Source of the DNA: Staphylococcus ratti
Lineage (GTDB): Bacteria > Bacillota > Bacilli > Staphylococcales > Staphylococcaceae
Direction of reading: 5' to 3'
NCBI RefSeq assembly: GCF_020883535.1
Contig: NZ_CP086654.1
Span: 2,046,001-2,110,000 of the forward strand
DNA length: 64,000 nt
Positions 45,403 to 57,366 of the stretch are shown here, one piece after another (position 1 is the stretch's first letter; each line of letters opens with the position of its first letter). The notes beneath the pieces were generated by a model. The model saw only the letters and a program-made list of their open reading frames with translations. It ran no database searches and was not told the DNA's origin. The position numbers were made by a program, and so were the translations under genes.

Positions 45403-48400
45403 TTATTCTGTCACAAAGTGCTCTTGCGTATCGATAGTTGCTTTTTCTTTTTCAATATCTACTTGGCTATAACGTTTCATACCTGTACCAGCTGGGATCA
45501 GCTTACCGATAATAACGTTCTCTTTAAGGCCAAGTAAGTCATCACGTTTACCTTTGATGGCAGCGTCTGTAAGTACACGTGTTGTTTCTTGGAAGGAAGC
45601 TGCTGATAAGAAACTTTCTGTTTCAAGTGATGCTTTAGTGATACCTAAAAGCACTGGTTTTGCCGTTGCTGGGCGTTTACGTTCTTTAAATGCTTCGCGG
45701 TTAGCGTCTGTAAAGTGGTGAATATCCACAAGAGAACCTGGTAATAATTTCGTATCACCAGCTTCGATAATACGCACTTTACGTAACATTTGACGAACCA
45801 TAACCTCAACGTGTTTATCGTCGATTTCTACCCCTTGCATACGGTATACTTTTTGAACTTCTTTGAGCAAGTATGCTTCTGTCGCTGTAAGACCAGCAAC
45901 AGCTAAGAAGTTTTTCGGTTCGATTGAACCTTCCGTTAATACTTCACCACGTTCTACGGCTTGTCCAATTTCGACTTTAAGACGAGATGTACCAGGTGCA
46001 AGGTATGAACGTGTTTCATTCGCGCCTTTAACAACAATTTCTTGTTGTCTGTCTTTACCAATTGTAATGTTGTCAATCGTACCTTCGATTTCTGTAATCA
46101 CGGCTTGACCTTTAGGATTACGTGCTTCAAAAATCTCTTGGATACGCGGTAAACCTTGTGTGATGTCGCTACCAGCTACCCCACCTGTGTGGAATGTACG
46201 CATCGTTAACTGCGTACCTGGTTCACCGATAGATTGCGCAGCGATTGTTCCGACTGCTTCACCTACTTCGACTTTCTCACCTGTCGCTAAGTTTTTACCA
46301 TAACATTTTTCACATACACCATGGCGCGTATTACATGTGAATGCAGAGCGGATATACATTTCTTCGATACCAGCATCTGTAATTTCTTTAGCAATATCTG
46401 GTGTAATTAATTCGTCTGGACGTATGATGACTTCATCTGTTTCTGGGTGACGAATTGTTTCTTTAGCGTAACGTCCTTCAATACGCTCAATAAACGGTTC
46501 AATCATTTCAGTACCTTCTTTAATGTCTGAAACAAGTAAACCACGGTCAGTACCACAGTCTTCTTCTCGAACAATAACATCTTGTGCCACGTCAACAAGA
46601 CGACGAGTAAGGTAACCTGAGTCCGCTGTTTTAAGGGCTGTATCGGCAAGACCTTTACGCGCACCGTGTGTAGAAATAAAGTATTCTAATACGGTTAAAC
46701 CTTCACGGAATGATGATGTGATTGGGAGCTCGATGATTTTACCAGATGGGGCAGCCATTAATCCACGCATACCTGCCAACTGTGTAAAGTTAGATGCGTT
46801 ACCACGGGCACCAGAGTCACTCATCATAAAGATTGGGTTTGTTTTTTCAAGTGATTGCATTAACTCTTCTTGAATTTGATCTTTGGCGTTTGTCCAAATC
46901 TCAATAACAGCGTTGTAACGCTCTTCTTCAGTTAATAAACCACGGTTGAATTGTTTTTGTACACGTTCAACGAGTTTTTCTGATTCATCAAGAATTTCTT
47001 TCTTGTCTGGTAACACGACGATGTCAGCTACACCAACTGTAATACCTGCTTTTGAAGAGTACTTGAATCCTAAGTCTTTCATTAAGTCAAGCATCATTGA
47101 TGTATCAGTAATGCTGAAGCGATTGAACACTTCTGCAATGATGTTACCTAAGAATTTTTTGTTGAATGGTGGTACAAGTTCCGTTTTTTCAAAGTATTCA
47201 GCTAAGCCGCCCTCACCAAGTTCAGAAGCATCGACAAAGTATTTATCTGGTGTGTTCTTTTCAAGGTTTGTAGCAGATGGTTCATTGATGTATGCAAATG
47301 AATCCGGAATAATTTCATTGAAAATCACTTTACCTACTGAAGTCGTTAAAATCTTACGGTTTTGCGCTTCAGTAAATGTTGGGTTATTGAATGAAGCTGC
47401 TTGTACCCCAATACGTGTATGAAGGTGAACATAACCGTTCGCATAAGCTTTAATTACTTCATTCGCATTGTTAAATAATAAACCTGTGTTAACCGCATCT
47501 TTACGTTCTAAAGTGAGGTAATAGTTACCTAATACCATATCCTGAGATGGTGTAACAACTGGTTTACCATCTTTCGGGTTCAAGATGTTTTGTGCAGCCA
47601 ACATTAACATGCGGGCTTCGGCTTGCGCTTCTTTTGATAAAGGTACGTGAACCGCCATTTGGTCACCGTCAAAATCCGCGTTGTATGCTGTTGTAACAAG
47701 CGGGTGAAGACGAATCGCACGACCTTCAACCAATGTTGGTTCAAAGGCTTGGATACCTAATCTGTGAAGCGTTGGTGCACGGTTAAGTAGCACTGGGTGT
47801 TCTGTAATAACATCTTCTAAAACATCCCAAACTTCATCTTCTGTACGTTCAATTTTGCTCTTCGCATTTTTGATGTTTGTAGCAATTTCACGTTGTACAA
47901 GTTCTTTCATTACGAAAGGTTTGAAAAGTTCTAACGCCATTTCTTTAGGTAAACCACATTGATACATTTTCAAGTTTGGTCCTACTGCAATAACTGAACG
48001 TCCTGAGTAGTCTACACGTTTACCAAGTAAGTTTTGACGGAAACGTCCTTGTTTCCCTTTTAACATATGTGACAATGATTTTAATGGACGGTTACCTGGA
48101 CCAGTCACTGGGCGACCACGACGGCCGTTATCAATTAATGCATCTACTGCTTCTTGTAACATACGTTTTTCGTTTTGGACAATGATGCCAGGCGCACCAA
48201 GATCTAATAAACGTTTCAAACGATTGTTACGGTTGATAACACGACGGTATAAGTCGTTTAAGTCACTTGTCGCAAAACGTCCACCATCTAATTGCACCAT
48301 TGGACGAATTTCTGGTGGAATAATTGGAAGTACATCTAAAATCATCCATGCAGGATTGTTGCCTGAATTACGGAACGATTCAACAACTTCTAAACGTTTA

Positions 48401-49020
48401 ATCGCACGTGTTAAACGTTGGCCTGTCGCTGATTCTAGCTCATCGCGCAACATTTTCAACTCTTCGTCTAAGTTGATTTCTTCTAATAAATCTTTAATCC
48501 CTTCGGCACCCATTTTCGCAACGAATTGACCAGGGAATTTATCGTAATACTCACGGAATTCAGCTTCAGAGAGTAACGTTTTCTTGTCTAAACCAGTTGG
48601 GCCTGGATCTACTACGACGTATGAAGCGAAATAGATGACTTCTTCTAACGCACGTGGAGACATATCCAATAATAAGCCCATGCGGCTAGGAATACCTTTA
48701 AAATACCAAATGTGTGATACAGGCGCTGCAAGTTCAATGTGACCCATGCGTTCACGGCGTACTTTTGATTTTGTAACTTCAACACCACAACGGTCACAAA
48801 TCATCCCTTTATAACGTACACGCTTGTACTTACCACAACTACATTCCCAGTCTTTAGTCGGTCCAAAAATACGTTCACAGAACAGACCGTCTTTTTCTGG
48901 TTTTAAAGTACGATAGTTAATTGTTTCTGGCTTTTTAACCTCACCGTATGACCAAGAACGGATTTTTTCAGGTGAAGCGAGTCCTATTTTCATGTAATGG
49001 AATTTATTTACATCAATCAA
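45403..49020 (-). CDS. rpoC: RNA polymerase subunit beta'
   Basis: A 1205-residue large subunit. Zinc-binding [20 protein letters not shown] near residue 60, the catalytic Mg-binding NADFDGDQM, bridge-helix and trigger-loop region ([42 protein letters not shown]) and second zinc site [13 protein letters not shown] are all present. It begins with TTG 49020 ([17 protein letters not shown]) behind AAGGAGG, as in S. aureus. 228 nt separate it from rpoB. Confidence 0.99.
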   Translation of the reverse strand: MIDVNKFHYMKIGLASPEKIRSWSYGEVKKPETINYRTLKPEKDGLFCERIFGPTKDWECSCGKYKRVRYKGMICDRCGVEVTKSKVRRERMGHIELAAPVSHIWYFKGIPSRMGLLLDMSPRALEEVIYFASYVVVDPGPTGLDKKTLLSEAEFREYYDKFPGQFVAKMGAEGIKDLLEEINLDEELKMLRDELESATGQRLTRAIKRLEVVESFRNSGNNPAWMILDVLPIIPPEIRPMVQLDGGRFATSDLNDLYRRVINRNNRLKRLLDLGAPGIIVQNEKRMLQEAVDALIDNGRRGRPVTGPGNRPLKSLSHMLKGKQGRFRQNLLGKRVDYSGRSVIAVGPNLKMYQCGLPKEMALELFKPFVMKELVQREIATNIKNAKSKIERTEDEVWDVLEDVITEHPVLLNRAPTLHRLGIQAFEPTLVEGRAIRLHPLVTTAYNADFDGDQMAVHVPLSKEAQAEARMLMLAAQNILNPKDGKPVVTPSQDMVLGNYYLTLERKDAVNTGLLFNNANEVIKAYANGYVHLHTRIGVQAASFNNPTFTEAQNRKILTTSVGKVIFNEIIPDSFAYINEPSATNLEKNTPDKYFVDASELGEGGLAEYFEKTELVPPFNKKFLGNIIAEVFNRFSITDTSMMLDLMKDLGFKYSSKAGITVGVADIVVLPDKKEILDESEKLVERVQKQFNRGLLTEEERYNAVIEIWTNAKDQIQEELMQSLEKTNPIFMMSDSGARGNASNFTQLAGMRGLMAAPSGKIIELPITSSFREGLTVLEYFISTHGARKGLADTALKTADSGYLTRRLVDVAQDVIVREEDCGTDRGLLVSDIKEGTEMIEPFIERIEGRYAKETIRHPETDEVIIRPDELITPDIAKEITDAGIEEMYIRSAFTCNTRHGVCEKCYGKNLATGEKVEVGEAVGTIAAQSIGEPGTQLTMRTFHTGGVAGSDITQGLPRIQEIFEARNPKGQAVITEIEGTIDNITIGKDRQQEIVVKGANETRSYLAPGTSRLKVEIGQAVERGEVLTEGSIEPKNFLAVAGLTATEAYLLKEVQKVYRMQGVEIDDKHVEVMVRQMLRKVRIIEAGDTKLLPGSLVDIHHFTDANREAFKERKRPATAKPVLLGITKASLETESFLSAASFQETTRVLTDAAIKGKRDDLLGLKENVIIGKLIPAGTGMKRYSQVDIEKEKATIDTQEHFVTE

Positions 49021-49248
49021 GGAGCCTACCTCCTTTATTTTAATTAGCTGTGCTAGTTGATTGATCCTTAAAACAATGGCAGATGTGCATATGCGTTAGG
49101 AAAGTAGCGCCTAAGCGGCATAGAAATCGTCTTGAAAAACGTGCTTATCACGTACACGCTTTCCAAGCTACGTCTCTTTGCCAATATGAAATCGATTTTC
49201 TACTTCCTAGCACATTGCATACGATTTATCTCACAGATTATACAAAAA

Positions 49249-52200
49249 TTACTCTGTTAAATCTTTTTGTGATTCTGGAACACTAGATGGTTGCAAATTG
49301 ACTTTGCGATCAGGAACGTCATCCTCTTCTAAATCACGCATTTCAATTTCATTATCTTGTTCGTCCATCACTTTAACATCTAGACCTAAACTTTGAAGTT
49401 CTTTCATCAATACTCGGAATGATTCTGGAACGCTTGGTCTAGAAATATTTTCACCTTTTACGATAGATTCGTAAGTTTTCACACGTCCTACAGTGTCATC
49501 TGATTTGTACGTAAGAATTTCTTGTAATGTGTATGCTGCACCGTATGCTTCAAGTGCCCATACCTCCATCTCACCAAATCTTTGTCCACCGAATTGTGCT
49601 TTACCACCAAGTGGTTGTTGCGTAACGAGTGAGTAAGGTCCTGTTGAACGCGCGTGTAGTTTATCATCAACCATGTGCGCAAGTTTCAACATGTACATAA
49701 CCCCTACAGAAATACGGTTATCGAATGGTTCACCTGTACGACCATCGTAAAGGACTGTTTTACCGTCACGTGCCATACCAGCTTCTTCGATTGTTGACCA
49801 CACATCGTCGTCGTTGGCACCGTCAAAAACTGGTGAAGCAACATGAATACCTAAGTTTTTAGCAGCCATACCTAAGTGTAGCTCTAATACTTGTCCGATA
49901 TTCATACGTGATGGTACACCAAGTGGGTTTAACATGATATCGATTGGACGTCCATCTGGTAAGTACGGCATATCTTCTTCTGGAACGATTTTAGAGATGA
50001 CACCTTTGTTACCGTGACGACCACACATCTTGTCCCCTACATGAATTTTACGTTTCTGAACGATATATACACGTACCAGTTGGTTTACACCTGGTGAAAG
50101 TGAATCATCGCCATCTTCACGATTGAAAACTTTAACATCAAGAACGATACCGCCAGCACCATGTGGCACACGTAATGATGTATCACGCACTTCACGTGCT
50201 TTTTCACCGAAAATCGCGTGTAAAAGACGTTCTTCTGCTGTTAATTCTGTAACCCCTTTAGGCGTAACTTTACCAACTAAGATATCGCCATCTTTTACTT
50301 CTGCACCAACATATACGATACCGCGATCATCTAAGTTTTTAAGTGCATTTTCAGAAACGTTTGGAATATCTCGCGTAATTTCTTCTGGTCCGAGTTTCGT
50401 GTCACGTGCTTCAGATTCGTATTCTTCAATGTGAATTGAAGTATAGACATCATCTTTCACTAGACGTTCACTCATAATAACGGCATCCTCATAGTTATAA
50501 CCGTCCCAAGTCATGAAGCCGACAACAACGTTACGACCTAATGCCATTTCACCAAGCTCCATAGAAGGACCATCAGCAAGAATTTCGTTTTTCTCAACGA
50601 CATCTCCTACGGCAATAATAGGGCGTTGGTTGTAACATGTACCAGAGTTTGAACGCTTAAATTTCGCTAATGGATAGCGATCTAATTCGCCTTCAATCTC
50701 TTTGCCATTTTCTTCAATAAGGCGACGGACAAGGATTTCGCTTGATTGAACATGTTCTACACGACCACGGTGTTTTGCAAGTACTGCAGCACCTGAATCA
50801 CGTGCGGCAACATGTTCCATACCTGTACCTACAAATGGTGACTCTGGGTTTAATAAAGGTACGGCTTGACGTTGCATGTTCGCACCCATTAATGCACGGT
50901 TAGAGTCATCATTTTCTAAGAATGGGATACATGCCGTCGCAGCAGAAACAACCTGCTTAGGAGATACGTCCATGTAGTCCATTTTCTCTTTTGCCATTGT
51001 TGTATTGTTACCACGGAAACGACAAACAATTTCGTCATCAATAAAGCGACCATTTTCATCTAAACGAGAGTTCGCTTGTGCTACAACGTAACTGTCTTCT
51101 TCATCCGCTGTTAAGTAATCAATTTGATCTGTAATCGAATTTGTTTCAAGGTCTACTTTACGGTATGGCGTTTCAATAAAACCAAATTCATTGACACGTG
51201 CATAACTTGAAAGTGAGTTGATTAAACCAATGTTTGGACCCTCTGGTGTCTCGATTGGACACATACGACCATAGTGGGAGTAGTGTACGTCACGCACTTC
51301 CATTTGAGCACGTTCACGTGTTAAACCACCAGGTCCTAACGCAGATAAACGACGTTTATGTGTTAATTCTGCTAGTGGGTTAGCTTGGTCCATGAATTGT
51401 GATAATTGAGAGCTACCAAAGAACTCTTTTACAGATGCAATCACCGGACGGATATTAATCAGTTGTTGTGGTGTGATTGAATCTGTATCTTGGATAGACA
51501 TTCTTTCACGCACAACACGCTCCATACGTGATAAACCAATGCGGAATTGGTTTTGAAGTAATTCGCCTACAGAACGTAAACGACGGTTACCTAAATGGTC
51601 GATATCATCTGTATAACCAATGCCATGTAATAAGTTGAAGAAATAAGACATTGAAGCCACAATATCTGCTGGCGTAATACATTTCACTTCTGAATCAGGG
51701 AATGCATTACCAATTACTGTTGTAGTACGCTCTTCATTATCGTTAGGTACGTAAACTTTAATGGATTGAACTTCAACAGGTTCATCAACAATACTATTTG
51801 GAAGTTCGTAAACTTGCGCGTTAGCATTTGATTCTAAAACATCCATAATCTCGTCTAATTTACGACGATCTAAAACTGTGCCCTCTTCAGCAACAATTTC
51901 ACCAGTTTCAGTGTTTACGATAGGCTCAGCTAATTTTTGATTGAATAAACGATGTTTTAAATGTAATTTTTTGTTTGCTTTATAACGTCCTACGCTAGCT
52001 AAGTCATAACGTTTAGGGTCAAAGAAACGAGAGTATAAAAGACTCTTCGCATTTTCTACAGTTGGTGGTTCACCTGGGCGTAAACGTTCATAAATTTCAA
52101 GCAATGCTTGTTCTGTATTTTCTGTGCTGTCTTTTTCTAATGTATTACGTAAATATTCGTTATCTCCGATTAAATCAATAATTTCTTGATCTGTAGAATA

Positions 52201-52800
52201 ACCTAATGCACGTAATAATACAGTTAATGGTAACTTACGTGTTCTATCGATGCGAACGTATACAACATCTTTAGCATCTGTTTCATATTCCAACCAAGCA
52301 CCGCGGTTTGGAATTACAGTTGCATCATAGTTCACGCGACCATTTTTATCTAATTTTTCGTTGAAGTATACGGATGGTGAACGTACTAATTGAGACACGA
52401 TAACGCGTTCTGCACCATTGATTACGAAAGTTCCAGTTTCAGTCATTAATGGGAAATCGCCCATGAATACTTCTTGGTCTTTCACTTCGCCTGTTTCTTT
52501 AATAATCAAGCGTACTTTCACACGTAAAGGTGCCGCATACGTCGCGTCACGGTTTTTTGATTCTTCTAAGTCATACTTCGGTTCACCTAATCTATAATCA
52601 ACAAACTCTAAAGAAAGGTTACCTGTGAAGTCCTCAATCGGAGAAATGTCGCGAAGCATTTCTAAGAGTCCTTCTTTTAAAAACCATTCATATGATTTTG
52701 TTTGAATCTCAATTAAATTTGGTAATTCTAATACTTCTGAGATTCTTGCGTAGTTTCTACGTTTACGATGTCTTCCATATTGGACAAATTGACCTGCCAA
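49249..52800 (-). CDS. rpoB: RNA polymerase subunit beta
   Basis: An 1183-residue subunit. The rifampicin region reads [19 protein letters not shown] then [12 protein letters not shown], identical to the susceptible S. aureus sequence, so no rifampicin-resistance change is visible. The active-site blocks [13 protein letters not shown] and [19 protein letters not shown] are intact. The start is TTG 52800 ([11 protein letters not shown]) with GAGGGGTGA before it. Transcribed with the upstream methyltransferase gene and rpoC. Confidence 0.99.
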   Translation of the reverse strand: MAGQFVQYGRHRKRRNYARISEVLELPNLIEIQTKSYEWFLKEGLLEMLRDISPIEDFTGNLSLEFVDYRLGEPKYDLEESKNRDATYAAPLRVKVRLIIKETGEVKDQEVFMGDFPLMTETGTFVINGAERVIVSQLVRSPSVYFNEKLDKNGRVNYDATVIPNRGAWLEYETDAKDVVYVRIDRTRKLPLTVLLRALGYSTDQEIIDLIGDNEYLRNTLEKDSTENTEQALLEIYERLRPGEPPTVENAKSLLYSRFFDPKRYDLASVGRYKANKKLHLKHRLFNQKLAEPIVNTETGEIVAEEGTVLDRRKLDEIMDVLESNANAQVYELPNSIVDEPVEVQSIKVYVPNDNEERTTTVIGNAFPDSEVKCITPADIVASMSYFFNLLHGIGYTDDIDHLGNRRLRSVGELLQNQFRIGLSRMERVVRERMSIQDTDSITPQQLINIRPVIASVKEFFGSSQLSQFMDQANPLAELTHKRRLSALGPGGLTRERAQMEVRDVHYSHYGRMCPIETPEGPNIGLINSLSSYARVNEFGFIETPYRKVDLETNSITDQIDYLTADEEDSYVVAQANSRLDENGRFIDDEIVCRFRGNNTTMAKEKMDYMDVSPKQVVSAATACIPFLENDDSNRALMGANMQRQAVPLLNPESPFVGTGMEHVAARDSGAAVLAKHRGRVEHVQSSEILVRRLIEENGKEIEGELDRYPLAKFKRSNSGTCYNQRPIIAVGDVVEKNEILADGPSMELGEMALGRNVVVGFMTWDGYNYEDAVIMSERLVKDDVYTSIHIEEYESEARDTKLGPEEITRDIPNVSENALKNLDDRGIVYVGAEVKDGDILVGKVTPKGVTELTAEERLLHAIFGEKAREVRDTSLRVPHGAGGIVLDVKVFNREDGDDSLSPGVNQLVRVYIVQKRKIHVGDKMCGRHGNKGVISKIVPEEDMPYLPDGRPIDIMLNPLGVPSRMNIGQVLELHLGMAAKNLGIHVASPVFDGANDDDVWSTIEEAGMARDGKTVLYDGRTGEPFDNRISVGVMYMLKLAHMVDDKLHARSTGPYSLVTQQPLGGKAQFGGQRFGEMEVWALEAYGAAYTLQEILTYKSDDTVGRVKTYESIVKGENISRPSVPESFRVLMKELQSLGLDVKVMDEQDNEIEMRDLEEDDVPDRKVNLQPSSVPESQKDLTE

Positions 52801-53012
52801 ACAGATTCACCCCTCAAAAATTGTGTGCCTCTTTTATAAAAAGTCTTATGTAACAAGACAAAAAGAAAACGGTTGTTCACTATATGATGACACCATTTTC
52901 TATTCTGATTACGTATTTATGAAATGTTACAATGAAACTTTAGCGGTAAAAGTACACACTTATTGAACATAATTTTTTCATCTTAATACTTTATCATATA
53001 TAGAGGATTAAA

Positions 53013-53621
53013 TCAACCCTTTATACTCTTCAAAATGTGATAACCTTTACTGTTTTTGATAGATTCAACATTCCCAAAAACAGCTTCCATTTTCTTCTTC
53101 GCTGAAGGCATACCTTGTTTCTTTTGAATCACTACGTACAAAGCACCTTTAGCTTTAAGACAAGCATGGGCATCTTCTAATATTTTGTGCACGACTTGCT
53201 TGCCTGCTCGAATAGGCGGATTTGTTAAAATATAATCTGCTTGCGCTACTTCAATTGCTGATAAACCATCACTTTCCAACACTTTAATATTATGGATGTC
53301 GTTTAGACGCGCATTTTTTTCTACTAAAGCAAGTGCACGATGGTTGACATCAAGCATTGTAACCTCATCATATGGTGCCACTTTCGCAAGCATTAAACCT
53401 ATCGGCCCATATCCGCACCCTACATCAATAATACGTTTCACTTCGCCGGGAGGATGAGCGTTTAGAAATGTTTGAATTAATAAATCAGAACCGAAATCAA
53501 CACGTTCTCTAGAAAACACACCTGCATCTGTCGTTAAAGTAAGTTGCTGGTGCTCTGTTTCATAAGTGAGTGTTCGTTCGTTCGATTCACTGTCTGGATG
53601 TGAATCATAGTAATGACTCAT
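53013..53621 (-). CDS. RsmC-like class I SAM-dependent methyltransferase (YbxB family)
   Basis: A 202-residue Rossmann methyltransferase found between rplL and rpoB in Firmicutes. Motif I is IIDVGCGYGPIGL (SAM binding) and the catalytic NPPIR matches the N6-adenine/N2-guanine class, here NPP. It is related to the C-terminal half of RsmC, the 16S rRNA G1207 methyltransferase, and may methylate rRNA; the target is not proven. ATG 53621 has AAGGTG 8 nt upstream; a GTG nine bases earlier abuts that site. Confidence 0.87.
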   Translation of the reverse strand: MSHYYDSHPDSESNERTLTYETEHQQLTLTTDAGVFSRERVDFGSDLLIQTFLNAHPPGEVKRIIDVGCGYGPIGLMLAKVAPYDEVTMLDVNHRALALVEKNARLNDIHNIKVLESDGLSAIEVAQADYILTNPPIRAGKQVVHKILEDAHACLKAKGALYVVIQKKQGMPSAKKKMEAVFGNVESIKNSKGYHILKSIKG

Positions 53622-53652
53622 CGCATTCACACCTTTTTAGTATAATATTGAT

Positions 53653-53685
53653 AAAACCCGCTATTTACATGAAATAGCGGGTTTT
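53653..53685 (-). terminator. Terminator of rplJL
   Basis: A perfect 14-bp stem (53653-53666 with 53672-53685) with 5-nt loop and A/T runs as its outer pairs, 16 nt after rplL on the minus strand. Limits read-through from rplJL to the rpoBC genes. Confidence 0.88.
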
Positions 53686-53700
53686 CACTTATCAAAAGAA

Positions 53701-54066
53701 TTATTTTAATTCTACTGAAGCGCCAACTTCTTCTAATTGTTCTTTAAGTTTTTCAGCTTCTTCTTTAGGTAAACCTTCTTTGATTACGCTTGGAGCGCCG
53801 TCAACTAATTCTTTAGCGTCTTTTAATCCTAAGCCAGTAGCTTCTTTAACTGCTTTAACAACTTTGATTTTTGAAGATCCAGCTGAAGTTAACTCAACAT
53901 CAAATTCAGTTTTTTCTGCTGCTGCTTCTCCACCTGCTGCACCTGCTGCTGCAACTGGTGCTGCTGCAGTTACACCAAATTCTTCTTCAATTGCTTTAAC
54001 TAAATCGTTTAATTCTAAAACTGACATTTCTTTAATTGCTTCAATGATTTGCTCTTGATTAGCCAT
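53701..54066 (-). CDS. rplL: 50S ribosomal protein L7/L12
   Basis: A 121-residue stalk protein that recruits translation GTPases. N-terminal dimerisation helices ([26 protein letters not shown]), an Ala/Gly hinge ([11 protein letters not shown]) and the C-terminal factor-binding domain [16 protein letters not shown]-type with [19 protein letters not shown]. Coupled with rplJ in one transcript under L10 leader control. Confidence 0.98.
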   Translation of the reverse strand: MANQEQIIEAIKEMSVLELNDLVKAIEEEFGVTAAAPVAAAGAAGGEAAAEKTEFDVELTSAGSSKIKVVKAVKEATGLGLKDAKELVDGAPSVIKEGLPKEEAEKLKEQLEEVGASVELK

Positions 54067-54119
54067 TTTTATATTCCTCCGTTATTTTAAAATTTATTTT
54101 TTACGCCATGTAAATGAGA

Positions 54120-54620
54120 TTATTCTGCGTTTTCTTCTTTGCTTTCACCGACAGCTTTAACTGCATAAGCGAAGTTGCGCATTGGTGCTTGTAATACTGA
54201 TAATAGCATAGAAACAAGACCTTCGTGTGATGGTAAAGAACCCACTGTCTTAACTTGGTCAGCAGAGATAACGTTCCCTTCCATAACACCTGATTTAATT
54301 TCTAAAGCTTCGTGTTCTTTTGCGAATCCAGCGATAACTTTAGCTGGTGCAACAACATCTTCAGTTGTGAATGCGATAGCAGTAGGACCTGCTAAAAATT
54401 CATCTAAACCTTCGATACCTGCTTTTTCAGCTGCACGACGTAACATTGTGTTTTTGTATACTTTATACTGAACACCTGCTTCACGTAATTGTTTACGTAA
54501 TTCAGTTACTTCTGCTACTGTTAAACCACGGTAGTCAACAACAACTGTTGAAACTGAACTTTTCAGTTGCTCAGCAATTTCATCAACATGTTGCTTTTTA
54601 GCTTCAATAATTCCAGACAT
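54120..54620 (-). CDS. rplJ: 50S ribosomal protein L10
   Basis: A 166-residue stalk-base protein: N-terminal rRNA-binding domain ([40 protein letters not shown]) and C-terminal helix that binds L7/L12 dimers. The complex of L10 with L12 binds its own mRNA leader, which is visible upstream, to hold expression in check. Confidence 0.98.
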   Translation of the reverse strand: MSGIIEAKKQHVDEIAEQLKSSVSTVVVDYRGLTVAEVTELRKQLREAGVQYKVYKNTMLRRAAEKAGIEGLDEFLAGPTAIAFTTEDVVAPAKVIAGFAKEHEALEIKSGVMEGNVISADQVKTVGSLPSHEGLVSMLLSVLQAPMRNFAYAVKAVGESKEENAE

Positions 54621-54674
54621 TTAGACACCTCCATCAAAATAATTTGGTGCTTTGTAAATTTGTTATACAACAAA

Positions 54675-54804
54675 TAAAAAAGCACTTTTTACCCACAGCA
54701 AAAAGTGCTTGAATGTTTATCACGTTCAAGTCAATTTTAGCCTCGGTAGGATCATAGATTAAGTTCTCAAAGAACTCCTACTGTCTTAGGTAAAATATAC
54801 AACA
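54675..54804 (-). ncRNA. L10 leader (autoregulatory mRNA element of rplJL)
   Basis: Minus-strand leader from about 54804. It holds the typical structured region (AGTAGGAGTTC..., GATCCTACCGAGGC) and ends in an attenuator hairpin AAGCACTTTTT/AAAAAGTGCTT (54710-54700 with 54690-54680) followed by T6. L10(L12)4 is known to bind such leaders and cause premature termination. It lies 55 nt before rplJ. Confidence 0.85.
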
Positions 54805-54810
54805 TATATA

Positions 54811-54839
54811 AATATAACGGCTTTTGTGTAAATAGTCAA
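54811..54839 (-). promoter_or_regulatory. Promoter of rplJL
   Basis: On the minus strand -35 TTGACT (54839-54834), a 17-nt spacer and -10 TATATT (54816-54811). It starts the L10 leader near 54804, independent of rplKA. Confidence 0.82.
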
Positions 54840-54860
54840 CCGTTATTTTATTAAATTAAT

Positions 54861-54902
54861 CAAAAATGTAGGAGTCGGGACATTTCTTATCCTAACTCCT
54901 AA
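54861..54902 (-). terminator. Terminator of rplKA
   Basis: TAGGAGT (54869-54875) pairs with ACTCCTA (54895-54901), and on the minus strand CATTTTTGATT follows. About 20 nt after rplA. Confidence 0.72.
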
Positions 54903-54923
54903 AATCTATCGTTGCGTTTATGA

Positions 54924-55622
54924 TTAGTTTAATTTAAAGCTAGAAGTATCTACTTTAATACCAGGACCCATAGTTGTTGTTACAGCTACAGACTTGAAGT
55001 ACGTACCTTTAGCTGAAGATGGTTTCGCTTTCGCTAATACATCTTGTAAAGTTTTGAAGTTGTCCACTAATTTGTCAGTATCGAATGATACTTTACCAAT
55101 TGAAGCGTGGATAATACCTGCTTTTTCAGCACGGTATTCAACTTTACCTGCTTTAATCTCTTCAACAGCTTTTTTAACGTCCATTGTTACTGTACCTGTT
55201 TTAGGGTTAGGCATTAAACCTTTAGGCCCTAATACACGACCTAATTTACCAACTTCGCCCATCATATCTGGTGTTGCTACTACAACATCGAAGTCGAACC
55301 AACCTTGTTGGATTTTGTTTACATATTCAGCATCGCCTACGTAGTCAGCACCTGCTGCCTCTGCTTCTGCAATTTTGTCGCCTTTAGCGAACACTAATAC
55401 ACGTTGTGATTTACCAGTACCGTGTGGTAATACTACTGCACCACGGATTTGTTGGTCGTTTTTACGTGTATCAATACCTAAACGGAATGCAACTTCAACA
55501 GAAGCATCGAAGTTAGCAACGCTTGTTTCTTTAGCTAAGCTGATTGCTTCTTCTACTGAGTAGAATGCTTGACGATCAACTTTGCTTAGAGCTTCTTGAT
55601 ACTTTTTACCTTTTTTAGCCAT
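54924..55622 (-). CDS. rplA: 50S ribosomal protein L1
   Basis: A 232-residue L1-stalk protein. It starts [17 protein letters not shown] at ATG 55622 with AAAGGAGG before it; the open frame runs further upstream only through a hairpin repeat and is not a real extension. The rRNA-binding signature [21 protein letters not shown] is intact. Unusually, 243 nt separate it from rplK, and they include a dispersed hairpin element. Confidence 0.98.
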   Translation of the reverse strand: MAKKGKKYQEALSKVDRQAFYSVEEAISLAKETSVANFDASVEVAFRLGIDTRKNDQQIRGAVVLPHGTGKSQRVLVFAKGDKIAEAEAAGADYVGDAEYVNKIQQGWFDFDVVVATPDMMGEVGKLGRVLGPKGLMPNPKTGTVTMDVKKAVEEIKAGKVEYRAEKAGIIHASIGKVSFDTDKLVDNFKTLQDVLAKAKPSSAKGTYFKSVAVTTTMGPGIKVDTSSFKLN

Positions 55623-55672
55623 AGTTTTTTCCTCCTTTAGTGGTTTTAGCGGAATGTCCTCCCACGTTGGGA

Positions 55673-55719
55673 GCGGGACAGAAATCTTATTATCTTCAAT
55701 GATTTCGGCGCCCCGCCCC
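55673..55719. repeat. Dispersed hairpin element between rplK and rplA
   Basis: GCGGGACAGAAATC (55673-55686) and GATTTCGG...CCCGCCCC (55701-55719) form a hairpin whose arms match the main hairpin of the 128-bp array at 35894-36443 (same arm sequence and orientation, different loop). It lies 50 nt before the rplA start. Confidence 0.75.
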
Positions 55720-55865
55720 TCGAGCATAGATAACAGGTAACGTTTAATATGCTATCTATGTTTGTCTTTCATCCGATGGTGTGACACCATATCGAGTATG
55801 CATACATTTGAAATGTATGAACAGACATTTATCTTGTTTGCTTTATATGTCGTTATTTACGAGAA

Positions 55866-56288
55866 TTACTCAACGATGATACCCATGCTACGTGCAGTAC
55901 CTTCTACGATACGCATAGCCGCTTCTTCGTCAGCAGCGTTTAAGTCAGGCATTTTAGTGTTAGCAATTTCACGTACTTGATCTTTAGTTACTGTAGCAAC
56001 TTTGTTTTTATTTGGCTCACCAGAACCTTTTTCAATACCAGCTGCTTTTTTAAGTAATACTGCTGCAGGTGGTGTTTTAGTGATGAATGTAAATGAACGA
56101 TCTTCATATACATAAATCTCAACCGGAATAATTAAACCTGCTTGTTCTTGCGTACGTGCGTTGAATTCCTTTGTGAAAGCCATAATGTTCACACCGGCTT
56201 GACCTAATGCAGGACCAACTGGTGGTGCTGGGTTTGCTTTACCTGCTGGAATTTGTAACTTAACTACTTTTTCTACTTTTTTAGCCAC
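55866..56288 (-). CDS. rplK: 50S ribosomal protein L11
   Basis: A 140-residue protein of the GTPase-associated centre. [30 protein letters not shown] and C-terminal ARSMGIIVE are typical. The start is GTG 56288, 8 nt after AGGAGG; another GTG three codons upstream is too close. It has its own promoter and a structured leader that may mediate L1 or L11 feedback. Confidence 0.97.
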   Translation of the reverse strand: MAKKVEKVVKLQIPAGKANPAPPVGPALGQAGVNIMAFTKEFNARTQEQAGLIIPVEIYVYEDRSFTFITKTPPAAVLLKKAAGIEKGSGEPNKNKVATVTKDQVREIANTKMPDLNAADEEAAMRIVEGTARSMGIIVE

Positions 56289-56396
56289 GATGTGCACCTC
56301 CTTGATATCGTGATGTGGTCACAGGGCTCAGTTTTGCCCTCCCACTCATTTAACATTTCGTGACGAAATGTAGCGCTATTTACGCGCGACTTCGTT

Positions 56397-56425
56397 ATTA
56401 TAACATTTGTAAAATCACTTGACAA
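56397..56425 (-). promoter_or_regulatory. Promoter of rplKA
   Basis: On the minus strand -35 TTGTCA (56425-56420), a 17-nt spacer and a perfect -10 TATAAT (56402-56397). The resulting leader of about 100 nt contains the perfect stem ACATTTCG/CGAAATGT at 56353-56371. Confidence 0.85.
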
Positions 56426-56491
56426 CAAAAATTTTAGAAGCAAAAAAAGAAATCTAGGAGCGATGTCTCTCTTTTCTTTTTAAATGCAACA

Positions 56492-56531
56492 AACAAAATA
56501 AGGAGCGTAGACATTTCCATGCCTCACTCCT
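56492..56531 (-). terminator. Probable terminator of secE-nusG
   Basis: On the minus strand AGGAGTGAGGCAT pairs imperfectly with ATGTCTACGCTCCT, followed by TATTTTGTTTG. It lies 18 nt after nusG. Confidence 0.6.
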
Positions 56532-56548
56532 CTACAGCAACAATGAGA

Positions 56549-57097
56549 TTATAATTTTTCGATTTGATCAAATTCAACTTCTACAGGTGTCTCGCGTCCG
56601 AACATATCTACAAGCACTGTCAATTTGAACTTATTCGTTTCGATTTCATCAATTTCTCCAACTTGGTTCGCAAATGGCCCAGAAGTAATGCGTACCTGTT
56701 CACCAAGTTCAACTTCTACATCAATTGTTTTTTCTTTCATACCCATCTGTTTCAAGATGAAGCGTGCCTCTTCAGGTAATAATGGGTTTGGCTTTGAGCC
56801 AGCACCAGCAGAACCAACAAAACCAGTAACGCCCGGCGTGTTACGAACTACATACCAAGATTCGTCTGTCATAATCAATTCCACTAAAACATAGCCAGGG
56901 AACGTTTTCTTTGTTTGTTTTTTTGCTTTGCCATCTTTGACTTGTGTTTCCTCTTCTTCTGGAATCACAACTCTAAAAATTTGCTCAGTCATGTTCATAG
57001 ACTCAACACGCTTTTCTAAATTCTTTTTCACTTTATTTTCGTAACCTGAGTAGGTATGAACGGCATACCAACGTTTAGCCCCTAACTCTTCAGACAT
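56549..57097 (-). CDS. nusG: Transcription termination/antitermination factor NusG
   Basis: A 182-residue protein with an N-terminal NGN domain (KRWYAVHTYSGYENKVKKNL, KTFPGYVLVEL, VRNTPGVTGFVG) and a C-terminal KOW domain (EQVRITSGPFANQVGEIDEI). Binds RNA polymerase and influences pausing. Overall the order secE-nusG-rplK is the standard one. It follows secE after an 18-nt gap. Confidence 0.98.
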   Translation of the reverse strand: MSEELGAKRWYAVHTYSGYENKVKKNLEKRVESMNMTEQIFRVVIPEEEETQVKDGKAKKQTKKTFPGYVLVELIMTDESWYVVRNTPGVTGFVGSAGAGSKPNPLLPEEARFILKQMGMKEKTIDVEVELGEQVRITSGPFANQVGEIDEIETNKFKLTVLVDMFGRETPVEVEFDQIEKL

Positions 57098-57115
57098 GCT
57101 GACAACTCCTCATTT

Positions 57116-57295
57116 CTATTTTATCAATTCAATAATTTGGCCAATACCAATATCTAGACCCCAGAAGAATACTAAGAAAAACATTACTGTAAACACAACG
57201 ATTGCTGTGTATTTCACAAGTTCCGTCCCGGTTGGCCAACTTGTTTTCTCCATTTCTGATTTAACGCCTTGGAAGAAGTTTTCTTTTTTAGCCAT
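57116..57295 (-). CDS. secE: Preprotein translocase subunit SecE
   Basis: A 59-residue single-helix subunit of the SecYEG channel. The cytoplasmic amphipathic segment [20 protein letters not shown] (conserved W-P) precedes one transmembrane helix (about 30-52). ATG 57295 has GGAGGG 7 nt upstream; a longer frame through the ribosome site is rejected. Confidence 0.96.
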   Translation of the reverse strand: MAKKENFFQGVKSEMEKTSWPTGTELVKYTAIVVFTVMFFLVFFWGLDIGIGQIIELIK

Positions 57296-57366
57296 TTGGA
57301 TTCCCTCCAATTTCAATAGTAATCACGTTTTGAATCTATCACGTCGCACCCGTAATGTGCAGTGGA

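Noticed and set aside
49249-52800. Rifampicin-resistance mutation in rpoB (and streptomycin-resistance in rpsL)
   Set aside because: The rifampicin region and both S12 lysine loops read wild type against the S. aureus sequences I know.
52801-53012. Possible RNA element in the rpoB leader
   Set aside because: No stable conserved-looking structure or clear promoter could be read by eye. I prefer not to call it.
55623-55727. N-terminal extension of rplA (35 residues)
   Set aside because: The open frame passes through the hairpin element and the ribosome site. L1 proteins begin MAKKGKKY at 55622.
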